Assembly: GCA_002840405.1 (NCBI GenBank)
Contig: PHAR01000008.1
Location: 62,001-126,000 of the forward strand
Reading direction: 5' to 3'
Origin: Deltaproteobacteria bacterium HGW-Deltaproteobacteria-8
GTDB lineage: Bacteria; Desulfobacterota; Desulfovibrionia; Desulfovibrionales; Desulfovibrionaceae
DNA: 64,000 bases
Positions 43,224-52,155 of the stretch are shown here, one piece after another. The position numbers were made by a program, and so were the translations under genes. How positions within the stretch are numbered: position 1 is the first letter of the stretch; every line of letters begins with the position of its first letter. The notes under the pieces were generated by a model, which was given only the letters and a program-made list of their open reading frames with translations, searched no databases and was not told where the DNA came from.

Positions 43224-43241
43224 CCGCCTCGCCCCGCTCCG

Positions 43242-43799
43242 CTAGTTCGCCAACGCGAAGCGCAGTTTAAGAAACAGCTCCAGCCGCCCGTCCACCGCGC
43301 GCAGCTCCACGCGCTCCAGGCGCGCCAGGGACGGCATCCGCGCAACGTCCATGAGCAGCGCGCGGACCCCTTCAAGGGACCCGGAGAACATGCCCTGGGC
43401 CTGGATGGAGGAAGGATCCTGGCCCATGGAGGCCGGGTTGAGCGTCACTTCCAGGGGCTCCACGCCCACGGCCCGGGCCATGTGCTCCAGCTGCTCGGGC
43501 ATCAGGTAGACCCTGGTGCGCGGCACGGGCTCCGGCGCAGGCAGGCTGACGGCCTCCAGACTGGCGTTGTGGCTCAGGGACGCGATGGTGGCCCAGGCCG
43601 GAATGAGCAGCTGCTGGCGGCGGGTTCCCTCGCGCACGTCAATGATCTCGCCGGTCAGCCGCGCATCCTCGCGCAGGCTCATGTACACCATGACGTAGGC
43701 CGCCACGGCCAGCAGCAGCAGGCCCAGGCCCACCCGCAGGCCCAGGGTGCGCAGCTCCGGCGTCAGCTCCAGCTTCTTGTTGAGCAAAGAGAGATCCAT
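43242..43799 (-). CDS. PilO-like pilus alignment protein
   Basis: A 185-residue protein with one N-terminal membrane helix (LRVGLGLLLLAVAAYVMVYM, about 22-41), a short coiled region and a ferredoxin-like periplasmic domain (LMPEQLEHMARAVGVEPLEVTL, ending LELFLKLRFAL). It would pair with the PilN part of the upstream fusion. The ATG at 43799 shares one base with the upstream stop (TGATG), so it is favoured over the GTG at 43802. Confidence 0.75.
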   Translation of the reverse strand: MDLSLLNKKLELTPELRTLGLRVGLGLLLLAVAAYVMVYMSLREDARLTGEIIDVREGTRRQQLLIPAWATIASLSHNASLEAVSLPAPEPVPRTRVYLMPEQLEHMARAVGVEPLEVTLNPASMGQDPSSIQAQGMFSGSLEGVRALLMDVARMPSLARLERVELRAVDGRLELFLKLRFALAN

Positions 43800-45844
43800 C
43801 ACTGCACCCCCATGTGCAGGACGAAGTGGAGCACCTGCCCCTCAGCGCCCAGATCCTTCAGGCCGGTCTGGTGCACCACGGGCATGCTGAACAGCGGGGA
43901 GGCCTCAAGCTCAATGACGAAACGCGAGAGCGTGGGCTCAAGCTCGGCCTTGTCGCCCAGAACGATGCCTTCAAGCGTCACCAGGTCGCTGGGCTGGACC
44001 GCGGCCTTGGGCTGGCCAGGAGACGGCGGCGCAACCGGACCGGCGGGTGGCACGCCAAGGTCGATGGTCACGTTCAGGAGCTTGAGACCCGCCGGAACGC
44101 GGCGGCTGAGCTCGGCCAGCACCACCGGGGCCGTGAGCCGCGCCGAGGCCTCGCGCAGGGACTTTTGGCGGGCCGAGAACTGGCCCACGGCCCGGGTCAG
44201 GGTGGCCTCGTCGATGACTGGCCCCAGGGACGACAGCTGCCGTTGGGCAATGGCGAGTTCCTTGCGGTGCGCGCCGACCTTCTGCTCGATGACGTACCCG
44301 GCCACAGCGATGACCACCAGGCCCAGCGCCAGGCCCAGGAGCAAGGCGCGGGTGATCAGCTGCCGCGCCTGCACGGCCGCGCGCTGCTTGTAGTTGCGCA
44401 GCAGGTTGATGCCCTTGTCCGGCGCAGAGAGGCTGGCCGCCAGGGCCGGGGCCAGGGCCATCCTGTCGATCTTGGACACGGCGTCGGGCTTGGACGGGAG
44501 CATGGTGGTGGCGTCGAAGGCCAGGTGCGGGTAGCCGAGCTGCCCGGCCAGGGTCTCAAACACGCCGGAGGAGCGGAAGATGCGGCCGCTGCAGTGCACG
44601 ACATCGCAACGCAGCTGATGGGAGGTGGCGTAGAACTCAAGGGTGCGCTCCACCTGCTTGGCCAGGCGGTCGATGGCCGGGGCGATGGCCTCAAGCATCT
44701 GGGCCTCGCCCAGAATATGGCCGGGGCTCACGCCCTTTGGCACCGGTCCGCCCAGGAGCGCGTGGCGCATCAGGCTCTTGGCCTGCATGGCGTCCAGGGG
44801 CGGCAGCACGCCCGGGTCTGCGCCCTCCCCGCTCTCCACGGCCGAGCCGTCCGTCAGGGCCTCCTGGGGCGCGCCCGGCGGGGGCAGCTCCAGCTCCCCA
44901 GACTGCTGGGCAGGTCTGGACTTTGGCTTGGATTGATCCTGGAAGTGCACCAGCACGGCCTCGGCCATGCTGTCCGTGCCCGAGCGGATGAAACGGCTGA
45001 AGCGCAGGTTGCCGTCCGCGTAAAGGCCGATGGTCGAGGCGTCCTCCTCCACGTGGATGTTGGCGGCCAGGGCGAAACCCTTGGGGCCGCTCGGCAGACG
45101 GTACAGGGCCTGCATGGCGCTGGGCAGGGTGGTGATGCCCTCAAGCGGCCAGCCGGCCTCGCGGAATGCGTCGCCCAGGGTGTCCACATCCACGCGCCGT
45201 GCCAGGCACGTGAGCACGTCCAGACGCGACTCCTTGGAATCCTTTGCCGGCCCCAGGACAACGTAGTCCATGGCGTACTCGGACTCGGCGAACTTCTTCT
45301 CCTTCTGCTGGGTCCAATAGACGGCGGCGTCGAGCTTTGCGCCGGAGAGCTTGGGCACGGTGAGCACGTTCAGATCCAGATCCTGGGACCGCAGAACGGC
45401 CCAGACCCTGGGTTGAGGCGCTTTATCCCGAACGCTCTCAAGGCAGGTGCGCAGGAAGGCGGGGAAGCCCTTCTGCCCGAACGCCTGGTCGGGCCCGAAG
45501 GGAAAGCGGGTGGAGAAAACGATGGTTCCGCCGGAGAGAAGGGCCAGGCTCAAGCGCCCGGCGGTCATGCTCACGCCGAGCACGGCGGAATTCTTGGCCG
45601 GACCGAAGGAAAGCGCGCGGTTCCAGAAAGGCTTTTTCGCCGGGGAGACGTGAAGGGCGGGCGTTGGCTGGGAATCGAGCAGGGCGGCGGGCATGTTGCC
45701 CGGCGTGGGCGTGGGAATGGGCTGCGCTTCGGGCGCGGCTTTGACCTTCTTGTCTTTGGGCTTTCTCAACGACGCAAAGGCCTCTCCACTCCGGATGGAG
45801 CGCAGCAGATTCTCGGTTGAGGAGAGCCTTTCCTTAAGATTCAC
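43799..45844 (-). CDS. PilM-PilN fusion protein of the pilus alignment complex
   Basis: A 681-residue protein. A Pro-rich N terminus leads to an actin-like PilM domain (about 85-470: AVLGVSMTAGRLSLALL, VPKLSGAKLDAAVYW, IDRLAKQVERTLEFY). A membrane helix (ALLLGLALGLVVIAVAGYVI, about 500-520) and a coiled, ferredoxin-like PilN region (to 681) follow. In most species PilM and PilN are separate and dock through a short PilN tail; here they are one chain. It starts at a GTG (45844). It heads the pilus operon, divergent from cheV. Confidence 0.8.
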   Translation of the reverse strand: MNLKERLSSTENLLRSIRSGEAFASLRKPKDKKVKAAPEAQPIPTPTPGNMPAALLDSQPTPALHVSPAKKPFWNRALSFGPAKNSAVLGVSMTAGRLSLALLSGGTIVFSTRFPFGPDQAFGQKGFPAFLRTCLESVRDKAPQPRVWAVLRSQDLDLNVLTVPKLSGAKLDAAVYWTQQKEKKFAESEYAMDYVVLGPAKDSKESRLDVLTCLARRVDVDTLGDAFREAGWPLEGITTLPSAMQALYRLPSGPKGFALAANIHVEEDASTIGLYADGNLRFSRFIRSGTDSMAEAVLVHFQDQSKPKSRPAQQSGELELPPPGAPQEALTDGSAVESGEGADPGVLPPLDAMQAKSLMRHALLGGPVPKGVSPGHILGEAQMLEAIAPAIDRLAKQVERTLEFYATSHQLRCDVVHCSGRIFRSSGVFETLAGQLGYPHLAFDATTMLPSKPDAVSKIDRMALAPALAASLSAPDKGINLLRNYKQRAAVQARQLITRALLLGLALGLVVIAVAGYVIEQKVGAHRKELAIAQRQLSSLGPVIDEATLTRAVGQFSARQKSLREASARLTAPVVLAELSRRVPAGLKLLNVTIDLGVPPAGPVAPPSPGQPKAAVQPSDLVTLEGIVLGDKAELEPTLSRFVIELEASPLFSMPVVHQTGLKDLGAEGQVLHFVLHMGVQ

Positions 45845-46179
45845 GCCTGCCCCTGGCTTCCGTCAGGTTCCGCAAAATCCGCGCCAGACAAGAGCTGACA
45901 ACCATCTGCGTCAGCCCTGGGAACTCCCAGCGACCAACCAAATAGTTTTTTTGGACGGATGCCCGACTTTTTCTATAGTATTTGTAATTTTCAAATTGGA
46001 ATTTGGGTTATCTTTGGTAACGTGTCAACACAAATCCGCCGGAAAAGCCCATTGCGAAAGATTTTCCCACCCGCTTCGCGCTTTCTGCTGGTTACAACCA
46101 ATTGTTTACAGTACATGTAAAGTCGGATAGAAAAATATTGACACAGGTGGGTCAGGATTGATCGCCGCAGGGGGAACAC
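45845..46179. promoter_or_regulatory. Divergent promoter region between the pilus operon and cheV
   Basis: The gap is AT-rich compared with the genes. For cheV, TTTACA (46105-46110), 17 bp and TAGAAA (46128-46133) form a good promoter, with the palindrome TACATGTA in the spacer. For the pilus operon, TATAGA on the minus strand (45977-45972) is a possible -10 with a weak -35. I see no sigma-54 site for the operon. Confidence 0.5.
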
Positions 46180-47166
46180 ATGAGCCAGTCAAATATTCTG
46201 CTTGAATCCGGCACCAACGAACTGGAGCTCGTGGAATTCTACATCGACGAGAAGCCCGATGCCTCGGGAAATGCATACAGGGGCTACTACGGCGTCAACG
46301 TGGCAAAAGTCCTGGAGATCATCCGCATGCCCGCAGTGACGCAGATGCCGAACATACCGCATCCGTCGGTCCTGGGCGCCTTCAACCTGCGCTCACGCAT
46401 CATCCCCCTGGTGGACCTCTCGCTGTGGCTGGGCAAGGGCGCGTCCCTGATGCACGAAAATACCAAGGTCATCGTCAGCGAGTTCAACCGCATGATCTCG
46501 GCCTTCATGGTCTCCGGCGTCACGCGCATCCACCGCCTGAGCTGGACCCAGGTGGAGGCCCCGGGCAGGCACCTGAACGAATACTCGGGCAACAGCGTCA
46601 CCGGCGTTGTGCGCTTCGATGACCGCATCCTGCTCGTGCTGGACATGGAAAAGATCGTGGCCGAACTGAATCCGGGCCTGGCCATGAAGATCGAGGACGC
46701 CGCCATGGCCTCCATCGAGGAGGCCAAGAGCCCCTCGCATAAGGAGCACTTCCGCGCGCTTATCGCCGACGACTCCACATCCATCCGCCGCATGATCGGC
46801 ACCATGCTGGAGAAGGCCGGGTTCGAGGTCACCCAGACCGTCAACGGCCAGGAGGCCTGGGACACGCTGACAGCCCTGAAGGCGCGCGCCGCCGAAGAGG
46901 GCAAGCCGCTCACCGACTTCCTGGACATCATCGTCTCGGACATCGAGATGCCGCTGATGGACGGCCACAACCTGACCAAGCGCATCAAGGACGACCCGGC
47001 GCTCAAGGTGTTGCCGGTGATCCTGTTCTCCTCGCTCATCACCGACCGGCTGCGCCACAAGGGCGACTCTGTGGGCGCGGACGAGCAGATCAGCAAGCCC
47101 AACATTACGGACCTCACCCGCCGCGCCTTCGAACTCATCGCCGAGCGCCAGCACGTCGAGGTGTAG
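46180..47166 (+). CDS. cheV: Chemotaxis protein CheV (CheW-receiver fusion)
   Basis: A 328-residue fusion. Residues about 15-170 are a CheW domain (GVNVAKVLEIIRMPAVTQMPN, FNLRSRIIPLVDLSLWLG) that couples receptors to CheA; 185-325 are a receiver with RALIADDSTSIRRMIG (acidic pair), DIIVSDIEMPLMDG (phospho-Asp) and LFSSLI...DEQISKPN (Thr/Ser and Lys). Such proteins tune receptor-kinase coupling. Divergence from the pilus operon suggests a link with pilus-driven movement. GGGGGAACAC precedes the ATG. A strong terminator follows. Confidence 0.93.
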   Translation: MSQSNILLESGTNELELVEFYIDEKPDASGNAYRGYYGVNVAKVLEIIRMPAVTQMPNIPHPSVLGAFNLRSRIIPLVDLSLWLGKGASLMHENTKVIVSEFNRMISAFMVSGVTRIHRLSWTQVEAPGRHLNEYSGNSVTGVVRFDDRILLVLDMEKIVAELNPGLAMKIEDAAMASIEEAKSPSHKEHFRALIADDSTSIRRMIGTMLEKAGFEVTQTVNGQEAWDTLTALKARAAEEGKPLTDFLDIIVSDIEMPLMDGHNLTKRIKDDPALKVLPVILFSSLITDRLRHKGDSVGADEQISKPNITDLTRRAFELIAERQHVEV

Positions 47167-47190
47167 CGCAAGAGCCCCGCCGCCCGCGCC

Positions 47191-47240
47191 AACAAAGAAA
47201 GGCCCGCCCCCGGAAAACAGGGGGCGGGCCTTTCTTTGTT
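47191..47240. terminator. Bidirectional Rho-independent terminator with a 21-bp perfect stem
   Basis: AACAAAGAAAGGCCCGCCCCC, loop GGAAAACA, and the exact complement ending CTTTGTT. It lies between convergent cheV and topA. Confidence 0.92.
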
Positions 47241-47255
47241 CAGGACGGATGCGTC

Positions 47256-49706
47256 CTACTCTTCCGGCTCCTTCACGTAGCCGCAGTCCTTGTTCGGGCA
47301 GGCGATGTGCAGGCCCTTGGCCTTGGTGTTCTTTTCCACCAGCACGGCCGAGCCGCACTGCGGGCAGGGGCCGGGCACCGGGTGGTCCCAGAAGGCCTGG
47401 GTGCACTCCGGGTAGCGGCTGCACGAGTAGAAGACCTTGCCCCCGCGCGAGCTCTTCTCCACCAGCTCGCCGGTGCAGCCCTCCTTGGGGCAGGGCACGC
47501 CCGTGGGCAGCGGCTCGGTGTGCTTGCACTTGGGGTAGCCCGTGCAGGCGATGAACCGGCTGCCCTTGCGCGCGGTCTTGACCACCATGGGCTTGCCGCA
47601 TTCCGGGCAGGTCCCGGCGGCGATGACCTGCGGAGCGGCCAGGACCTCGATGACGCCCTCTTCCGTGCGCTTGAAGTTCTTGATGTTCTTGCACTTGGGG
47701 TAGCCGGTGCAGCCCAGGAACTGCTCCCGCGCGCGGCCCTTGCGCGGGGTCTTGACCGCAAAGGGGCTGCCGCACAAATCGCAGAGGATGTCCGTGATCT
47801 CGTCGCGCGCCTTGTCGCTGGGCAGGATAGCTCCCTGCTCGTCGCGGGTGAACTCCTTGATGTTCTTGCAGTCCGGGTAGCCGGAGCAGCCCAGGAACTC
47901 GCCCATCTTGCCGAACTTCACGTGCATGGGCTTGCCGCACAGGTCGCAGACCACGCCGGAGTCGATGGTGGCGCGCTCCATCTCGGCCCCGGCCAGCTTC
48001 AGCGCCGGGATGAAGTCAACCATGAACTCCTCGATGACCTCGGCCCAGGCGCGCCCGCCTGCGGCGATCTCGTCGAGCTTGCGCTCCATGCCAGCGGTGA
48101 AGCCGATGTCCATGAGCGTGGCAAAATGCGCCACCAGCTTGTCGCTGACCGTGGCGCCGAGCTCGGACGGCGCGAAGCGCTTCTCCTCCATGGTCACGTA
48201 CTCGCGGTCCTGGAGCGTGCTGATGATGGCCGCGTACGTGCTGGGTCGGCCGATGCCCTGTTCTTCCAGGGCCTTGACCAGGGTGGCTTCCGTGTAGCGC
48301 GGGGGCGGCTGGGTGAACTTCTGTTCGCTGGTGAGCTCCAGCAGCTTCAGCACCTCGGCGATGGTCAGCTTGGGCAGCTGGTTCGCGTCGTCGCCGTCCT
48401 CGACCACGGCGTCCGGGTCCGGCGCCTCCAGGCCCTGCACCTTGAGGAAGCCGGGGAAGAGCAGGCGCTCGCCCTTGGCCCGCCACAGGGTCTTGCCATT
48501 GGCAACGGTGACGGTGGTGTCGTGGAAGCGCGCGTCGGACATCTGCGAGGCCACGAGGCGCCGCCAGATGAGCTGGTACAGCTTGAACTGGTCGGCCGGA
48601 AGAAACGACTTCACGGACTCCGGGGTCAGGGTCACGTCAACGGGGCGGCAGGCCTCGTGGCCGTCCTGCGAGCCGCTCTTGGACTTGTGGGCCTTGACCT
48701 TGGCGGGCGCGTACTTGTCGCCGTAGCGCTCGAGGATGAACTCGCGCGCGGCCAGGGACGCCTCGTCGGCGATGCGCACGGAGTCGGTACGCATGTAGGT
48801 GATGAGGGCAACCGTGCCCTTCTCGCCCAGCTCCACGCCCTCGTAAAGCTTCTGGGCCGCGCCCATGGTCTTCTTGGCCGGGAAGCCCAGCGCCCGGTTG
48901 GCCACCTGCTGCAGGGAGGAGGTGGTGAACGGCGGCGGCGGGCTCTTGGCGCGCTCCTTCTCGTCCACGGCCTCGACCGTGAACTTCCCGGCGCGGACAT
49001 TCTTCTCCAGCGCCTCGGCCGCGTCCTGGCTGCCGATCTCCTTGAGGCCCGGGGCCACGGTCTTGGTCCCGATCTTCCAGAGGTCGGTGCGGAACGGCGG
49101 CGGGTTCTCGCCTTCGAGCTTGGCCTTGAGCGCCCAGTGCTCCACGGGCTCAAAGGCCCGGCGCTCGCGCTCGCGGTCCACGATGAGCCTGAGCGCCACG
49201 GACTGCACGCGCCCGGCGCTGATGCCGCGCTTGACGTGCTTCCAGAGGATGGGGGAAATCTTGTAGCCGACCAGCCGGTCGAGCACTCTTCTCGCCTGCT
49301 GCGCGCCCACGAGGTCGTCGTTGATGGGGCGCGGGTGCTCCAGCGCCTCCTTCACCGCGCGGGCGGTGATCTCGTTGAACTGGATGCGGCTGACGTTCTT
49401 GTTCTGGCCCTTGATGAGCTCGGCCACGTGCCAGCCGATGGCCTCCCCTTCGCGGTCAGGGTCGGGCGCGAGGTAGACGCGGCCAGCGGCCTTGGCGGCC
49501 TTGCGCAGGCGGCCAACGACGTCTTCCTTGCCCTTGATGATCTCGTAGCGCGGCAGGTAGCCGTTTTGCTCGTCCAGGCCCATGTCGCCCTTGGGAAGAT
49601 CGCGCACGTGGCCCACGGAGGCCTCCACGACATAGTCTTTGCCGAGGAATTTGCCGATTGTCTTCACCTTTGCGGGTGACTCAACGATGATGAGGTCTTT
49701 TGTCAT
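47256..49706 (-). CDS. topA: DNA topoisomerase I with five zinc ribbons
   Basis: An 816-residue type IA topoisomerase that relaxes negative supercoils. The TOPRIM domain starts IIVESPAKVKTIGKFLG and has the metal-binding PDPDREGEAIGWH; the active-site Tyr is in ALITYMRTDSVRI. The C terminus has five four-Cys ribbons (CDLCGKP, CDLCGSP, CPECGKP, CPKEGC, CPQCGSA), against three in E. coli. The ATG at 49706 has no Shine-Dalgarno; a promoter (TTGCCA-17-TATAGC) ends 10 bp upstream, so the mRNA may be almost leaderless. Confidence 0.93.
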   Translation of the reverse strand: MTKDLIIVESPAKVKTIGKFLGKDYVVEASVGHVRDLPKGDMGLDEQNGYLPRYEIIKGKEDVVGRLRKAAKAAGRVYLAPDPDREGEAIGWHVAELIKGQNKNVSRIQFNEITARAVKEALEHPRPINDDLVGAQQARRVLDRLVGYKISPILWKHVKRGISAGRVQSVALRLIVDRERERRAFEPVEHWALKAKLEGENPPPFRTDLWKIGTKTVAPGLKEIGSQDAAEALEKNVRAGKFTVEAVDEKERAKSPPPPFTTSSLQQVANRALGFPAKKTMGAAQKLYEGVELGEKGTVALITYMRTDSVRIADEASLAAREFILERYGDKYAPAKVKAHKSKSGSQDGHEACRPVDVTLTPESVKSFLPADQFKLYQLIWRRLVASQMSDARFHDTTVTVANGKTLWRAKGERLLFPGFLKVQGLEAPDPDAVVEDGDDANQLPKLTIAEVLKLLELTSEQKFTQPPPRYTEATLVKALEEQGIGRPSTYAAIISTLQDREYVTMEEKRFAPSELGATVSDKLVAHFATLMDIGFTAGMERKLDEIAAGGRAWAEVIEEFMVDFIPALKLAGAEMERATIDSGVVCDLCGKPMHVKFGKMGEFLGCSGYPDCKNIKEFTRDEQGAILPSDKARDEITDILCDLCGSPFAVKTPRKGRAREQFLGCTGYPKCKNIKNFKRTEEGVIEVLAAPQVIAAGTCPECGKPMVVKTARKGSRFIACTGYPKCKHTEPLPTGVPCPKEGCTGELVEKSSRGGKVFYSCSRYPECTQAFWDHPVPGPCPQCGSAVLVEKNTKAKGLHIACPNKDCGYVKEPEE

Positions 49707-49716
49707 GATGGGGGAG

Positions 49717-49745
49717 GCTATAGCCACCCATTGACGGGTTGGCAA
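49717..49745 (-). promoter_or_regulatory. Candidate topA promoter giving a very short leader
   Basis: Minus strand TTGCCA (49745-49740), 17 bp, TATAGC (49722-49717). The start point would fall near 49710, about 4 nt before the topA ATG. The rest of 49746-49910 shows nothing else I can support. Confidence 0.5.
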
Positions 49746-49910
49746 GGGGCGGGGTGGCGGGCTGCTCGCAGGGAAGCAGCTTCCCTCCTGCCCAAAGCGC
49801 CTTCTTGAAAATGGAGTACGGACAGGGGAACAGGCGGCCTTTGAGCCCCAGGAAACCAAGGCGGGACACTACGTAATTGTCTGGTCAGGCTGAAGTCTTG
49901 AGGCCCAACC

Positions 49911-49942
49911 AAAAAGCCCCCAGCTCCCGCCAGGGGCTTTCT
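49911..49942 (-). terminator. Terminator after the tandem small membrane protein genes
   Basis: Minus strand AAAGCCCC, loop, GGGGGCTTTTT. It follows the stop at 49965 by 22 bp. Confidence 0.8.
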
Positions 49943-49964
49943 CATGCGCCGTCCACGCTCCGGC

Positions 49965-50048
49965 TCAGAGCAGCCAGTAGTAGATGATCAGAAAGATAAC
50001 GATGCAAAACGGGACGGCGATGTACAGAATCAGTTCGCGCTTGTTCAT
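49965..50048 (-). CDS. 27-residue single-helix membrane protein B
   Basis: The frame encodes MNKRELILYIAVPFCIVIFL and seven more residues (IIYYWLL). A basic cap (NKRE) is followed by one membrane helix. GGGAGG lies 5 nt before the ATG, a near-ideal ribosome site. A paralogue of exactly the same length lies 70 bp upstream, and a terminator follows, so this is probably a real gene and not chance. Function unknown; size and topology resemble small regulatory or complex-stabilising membrane peptides. It is too short for usual gene callers. Confidence 0.7.
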   Translation of the reverse strand: MNKRELILYIAVPFCIVIFLIIYYWLL

Positions 50049-50118
50049 GTCAGCCTCCCATGTCCTGCCCTGAGAATTCTGCGGGGCTGGTCGGCCCTGG
50101 CGCTATGCGCACAGCAGC

Positions 50119-50202
50119 CTAGAACCACCATGCGTAAACAACGAGAAACAACAAGGCGTTGACCGGAACGGCGACGTACAGCAACAATTCACGCTTGGTC
50201 AT
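50119..50202 (-). CDS. 27-residue single-helix membrane protein A (paralogue of the next)
   Basis: The frame encodes MTKRELLLYVAVPVNALLFL plus VVYAWWF. It shares the pattern M-x-K-R-E-L-x-L-Y-[IV]-A-V-P and the aromatic end with the downstream paralogue, including the same length of 27. The ribosome site is a G-run (GGGGGG) 6 nt upstream. A promoter at 50224-50251 and a preceding terminator make the pair an independent unit. No function can be assigned. Confidence 0.7.
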   Translation of the reverse strand: MTKRELLLYVAVPVNALLFLVVYAWWF

Positions 50203-50223
50203 GGCGGCCCCCCGTTTACGGAC

Positions 50224-50251
50224 GTTATACAGCTTTGCTGATGTGTTGCAA
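50224..50251 (-). promoter_or_regulatory. Promoter of the tandem small membrane protein genes
   Basis: Minus strand TTGCAA (50251-50246), 16 bp, TATAAC (50229-50224), placed 22 bp before the first small ATG. Confidence 0.55.
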
Positions 50252-50276
50252 GAGGGGGTGGCAAGAGCCTGGTGAC

Positions 50277-50312
50277 AAAAAAGCCCCCGCTCCTTGCCGG
50301 AACGGGGGCTTG
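50277..50312 (-). terminator. Rho-independent terminator of the ald operon
   Basis: Minus strand AAGCCCCCGTTCC, loop, GGAGCGGGGGCTTTTTT. It follows the ald stop by about 27 bp. Confidence 0.88.
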
Positions 50313-50338
50313 AGGCTTTCGCCGTGGCGCAGAGGGGG

Positions 50339-51445
50339 CTACGCCAGGGCCTGGGCCGGGGTGATGGCGGGGATGCCGAGGGCTTCGCCCACGGCCGGGC
50401 AGGTCAGCTTGCCCTTGTAGGTGTTCAGGCCCATCAGCAGCGCCGGGTCCTGGCGCAGGGCGTCGATGCCCTTGGCGGCCAGCTTGAGGGCATAGGGCAG
50501 GGTCTGGTTGACCAGGGCAAACGTGCTGGTGCGGGGCACGGCGCCGGGCATGTTGGCCACGCCGTAGTGCACCACGCCGTCCACCACATAGGTCGGCTTG
50601 TCGTGGGTCGTGGCCTTGGTGGTCTCGATGCAGCCGCCCTGGTCCACAGCCACGTCGACGATGACCGAGCCTTCGCGCATGGTGCCGATCATCTCGCGGG
50701 TGACGAGCTTGGGGGCCTTGGCGCCCACCACGAGCACGGCGCCGATGACGAGGTCGGCCTCCTTCACTGCGGCGCGGATATTGGGCTCGGTGCTGCTCAT
50801 GGTGATGATGCGGCTGCCGAAGATGTCGTCCAGGTACTGCAGGCGGCTGTGGGAGAGGTCCAGCACGGTGACGCGCGCGCCCATGCCCACGGCGATCTTG
50901 ACGGCATTGGTGCCGACCACGCCGCCGCCCAGGACCACGACATTGGCCGGGGCCACGCCGGGAACGCCGCCCAGCAGCATGCCACATCCGCCCTGGTTCT
51001 TCTCCAGGTAATGCGCGCCCACCTGGGTGGCCATGCGCCCGGCCACTTCGCTCATGGGCAAAAGCAGCGGCAGGGAGCGGTCAGCCAGCTGCACGGTCTC
51101 ATAGGCCACGCCCGTGGTTCCGGCGGCCAGCAGGGCCTTGGTCTGGGCCTCGTCCGCCGCCAGGTGCAGGTAGGTGAACAGCAGCAGGTCCGGGCGCAGG
51201 TACTTGTACTCTGCGGCCATGGGCTCCTTGACCTTGATGACCATCTCGGCGGCCCAGGCCTCGGCAGCGGTGCACATCTTGGCTCCGGCCGCGGCGTACT
51301 CGGCGTCAGGCAGGCCCGAGCCCACGCCCGCGCCGTTCTCCACCAGAACCGTGTGGCCGCGGCGGACAAGGGTCTCCACGGCGCCGGGGGTCATGGACAC
51401 CCGGTCCTCCAGCGTCTTGATCTCCTTGGGGATACCGATGATCAT
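50339..51445 (-). CDS. ald: Alanine dehydrogenase
   Basis: A 368-residue NAD-dependent enzyme that interconverts alanine and pyruvate plus ammonia. It starts [21 protein letters not shown] with the pyruvate-binding Arg, has the catalytic Lys/His in [26 protein letters not shown], and the Rossmann motif [22 protein letters not shown] near 170. The C terminus [16 protein letters not shown] is typical. GAGGAATAGTC precedes the ATG. An Lrp/AsnC-type regulator gene ends 2 bp upstream, so the two are one operon and the regulator is probably alanine-responsive. Confidence 0.95.
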   Translation of the reverse strand: MIIGIPKEIKTLEDRVSMTPGAVETLVRRGHTVLVENGAGVGSGLPDAEYAAAGAKMCTAAEAWAAEMVIKVKEPMAAEYKYLRPDLLLFTYLHLAADEAQTKALLAAGTTGVAYETVQLADRSLPLLLPMSEVAGRMATQVGAHYLEKNQGGCGMLLGGVPGVAPANVVVLGGGVVGTNAVKIAVGMGARVTVLDLSHSRLQYLDDIFGSRIITMSSTEPNIRAAVKEADLVIGAVLVVGAKAPKLVTREMIGTMREGSVIVDVAVDQGGCIETTKATTHDKPTYVVDGVVHYGVANMPGAVPRTSTFALVNQTLPYALKLAAKGIDALRQDPALLMGLNTYKGKLTCPAVGEALGIPAITPAQALA

Positions 51446-51447
51446 GA

Positions 51448-51954
51448 CTATTCCTCGCTTTTGGTTGAGTTGTTTTCAGCATACCAGGTGCGTGCGCCCC
51501 TGGGCAGGGGAATCCACTTGCGCCGTGCCTTCATGACCACAAAGGACTCGCTGGAGGCGACGCCGCCCACGCCGGACAAATCGCGGTCCAGAAAATCGTA
51601 GAGCCCGGAGATGTCCTCCGTGATGACGATCTCCACCAGAATATCGTAACGCCCGGTGACCACGGCCGCCCAGTTCACGTTGGGCAGTTCGGCGATCTCC
51701 GAGAGCTTCTTGTCCAGCTGCATGTGGCTCTTGAGCTTGATGCCCACCAGGGCCACGGTGAGGCCATTGACCTGGAACGGGTCCACCAGCCCGGCCACGC
51801 GCAGGAGGCCCTGGGCGATGAGGCTCTTCATGCGCGTGCGCACGGTGGGCGCGGTGACGCCCAGGCGCTCGGCCAGCTCACCGGCGCCGGCCTGTCCGTC
51901 CTCGGCCAGGGCGGCCACGATGCGACGGTCCGCAACATCGAGAGTTTTCTTCAT
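51448..51954 (-). CDS. Lrp/AsnC-family regulator of alanine dehydrogenase
   Basis: A 168-residue regulator. An N-terminal winged helix-turn-helix ([41 protein letters not shown]) precedes the RAM ligand-binding domain ([19 protein letters not shown] to [10 protein letters not shown]). The ATG at 51954 follows AAGGGG at 8 nt; the ATG at 51984 lacks a site. It shares a transcript with ald, and such regulators often activate ald in response to alanine. The promoter region upstream is AT-rich, as Lrp sites are. Confidence 0.9.
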   Translation of the reverse strand: MKKTLDVADRRIVAALAEDGQAGAGELAERLGVTAPTVRTRMKSLIAQGLLRVAGLVDPFQVNGLTVALVGIKLKSHMQLDKKLSEIAELPNVNWAAVVTGRYDILVEIVITEDISGLYDFLDRDLSGVGGVASSESFVVMKARRKWIPLPRGARTWYAENNSTKSEE

Positions 51955-52003
51955 ACGCGCATCCCCTTGCCTGATTTTTTCCATATCGAAAATGCTCAAG
52001 CTA

Positions 52004-52033
52004 AAAATATTGTATTTGCATAATCCTTGTCAA
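52004..52033 (-). promoter_or_regulatory. Promoter of the Lrp-ald operon
   Basis: Minus strand TTGACA (52033-52028), 18 bp, TATTTT (52009-52004). The spacer and downstream DNA are very AT-rich, suited to an Lrp-type autoregulator. Confidence 0.5.
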
Positions 52034-52075
52034 GAGTGCAGCACAAAATTCCGCCTGCCGCCAGAAGGGCACGCC

Positions 52076-52104
52076 TTGTGGGAAACCCGCACTTGTTGTA
52101 GAAT
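52076..52104 (+). promoter_or_regulatory. Promoter of the MerR-like gene
   Basis: TTGTGG (52076-52081), 17 bp, TAGAAT (52099-52104), about 50 bp before the GTG start. It is divergent from the Lrp-ald promoter. Confidence 0.5.
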
Positions 52105-52155
52105 ACCCCAGACCCCTGTTCCAAAACGCCCCGTCCCAAAGTCAGGAGGCTTCCC

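Noticed and set aside
43814-45820. Long plus-strand open frame opposite the PilM-PilN gene
   Set aside because: Gln/Gly/His/Arg-biased antisense frame with no recognisable fold.
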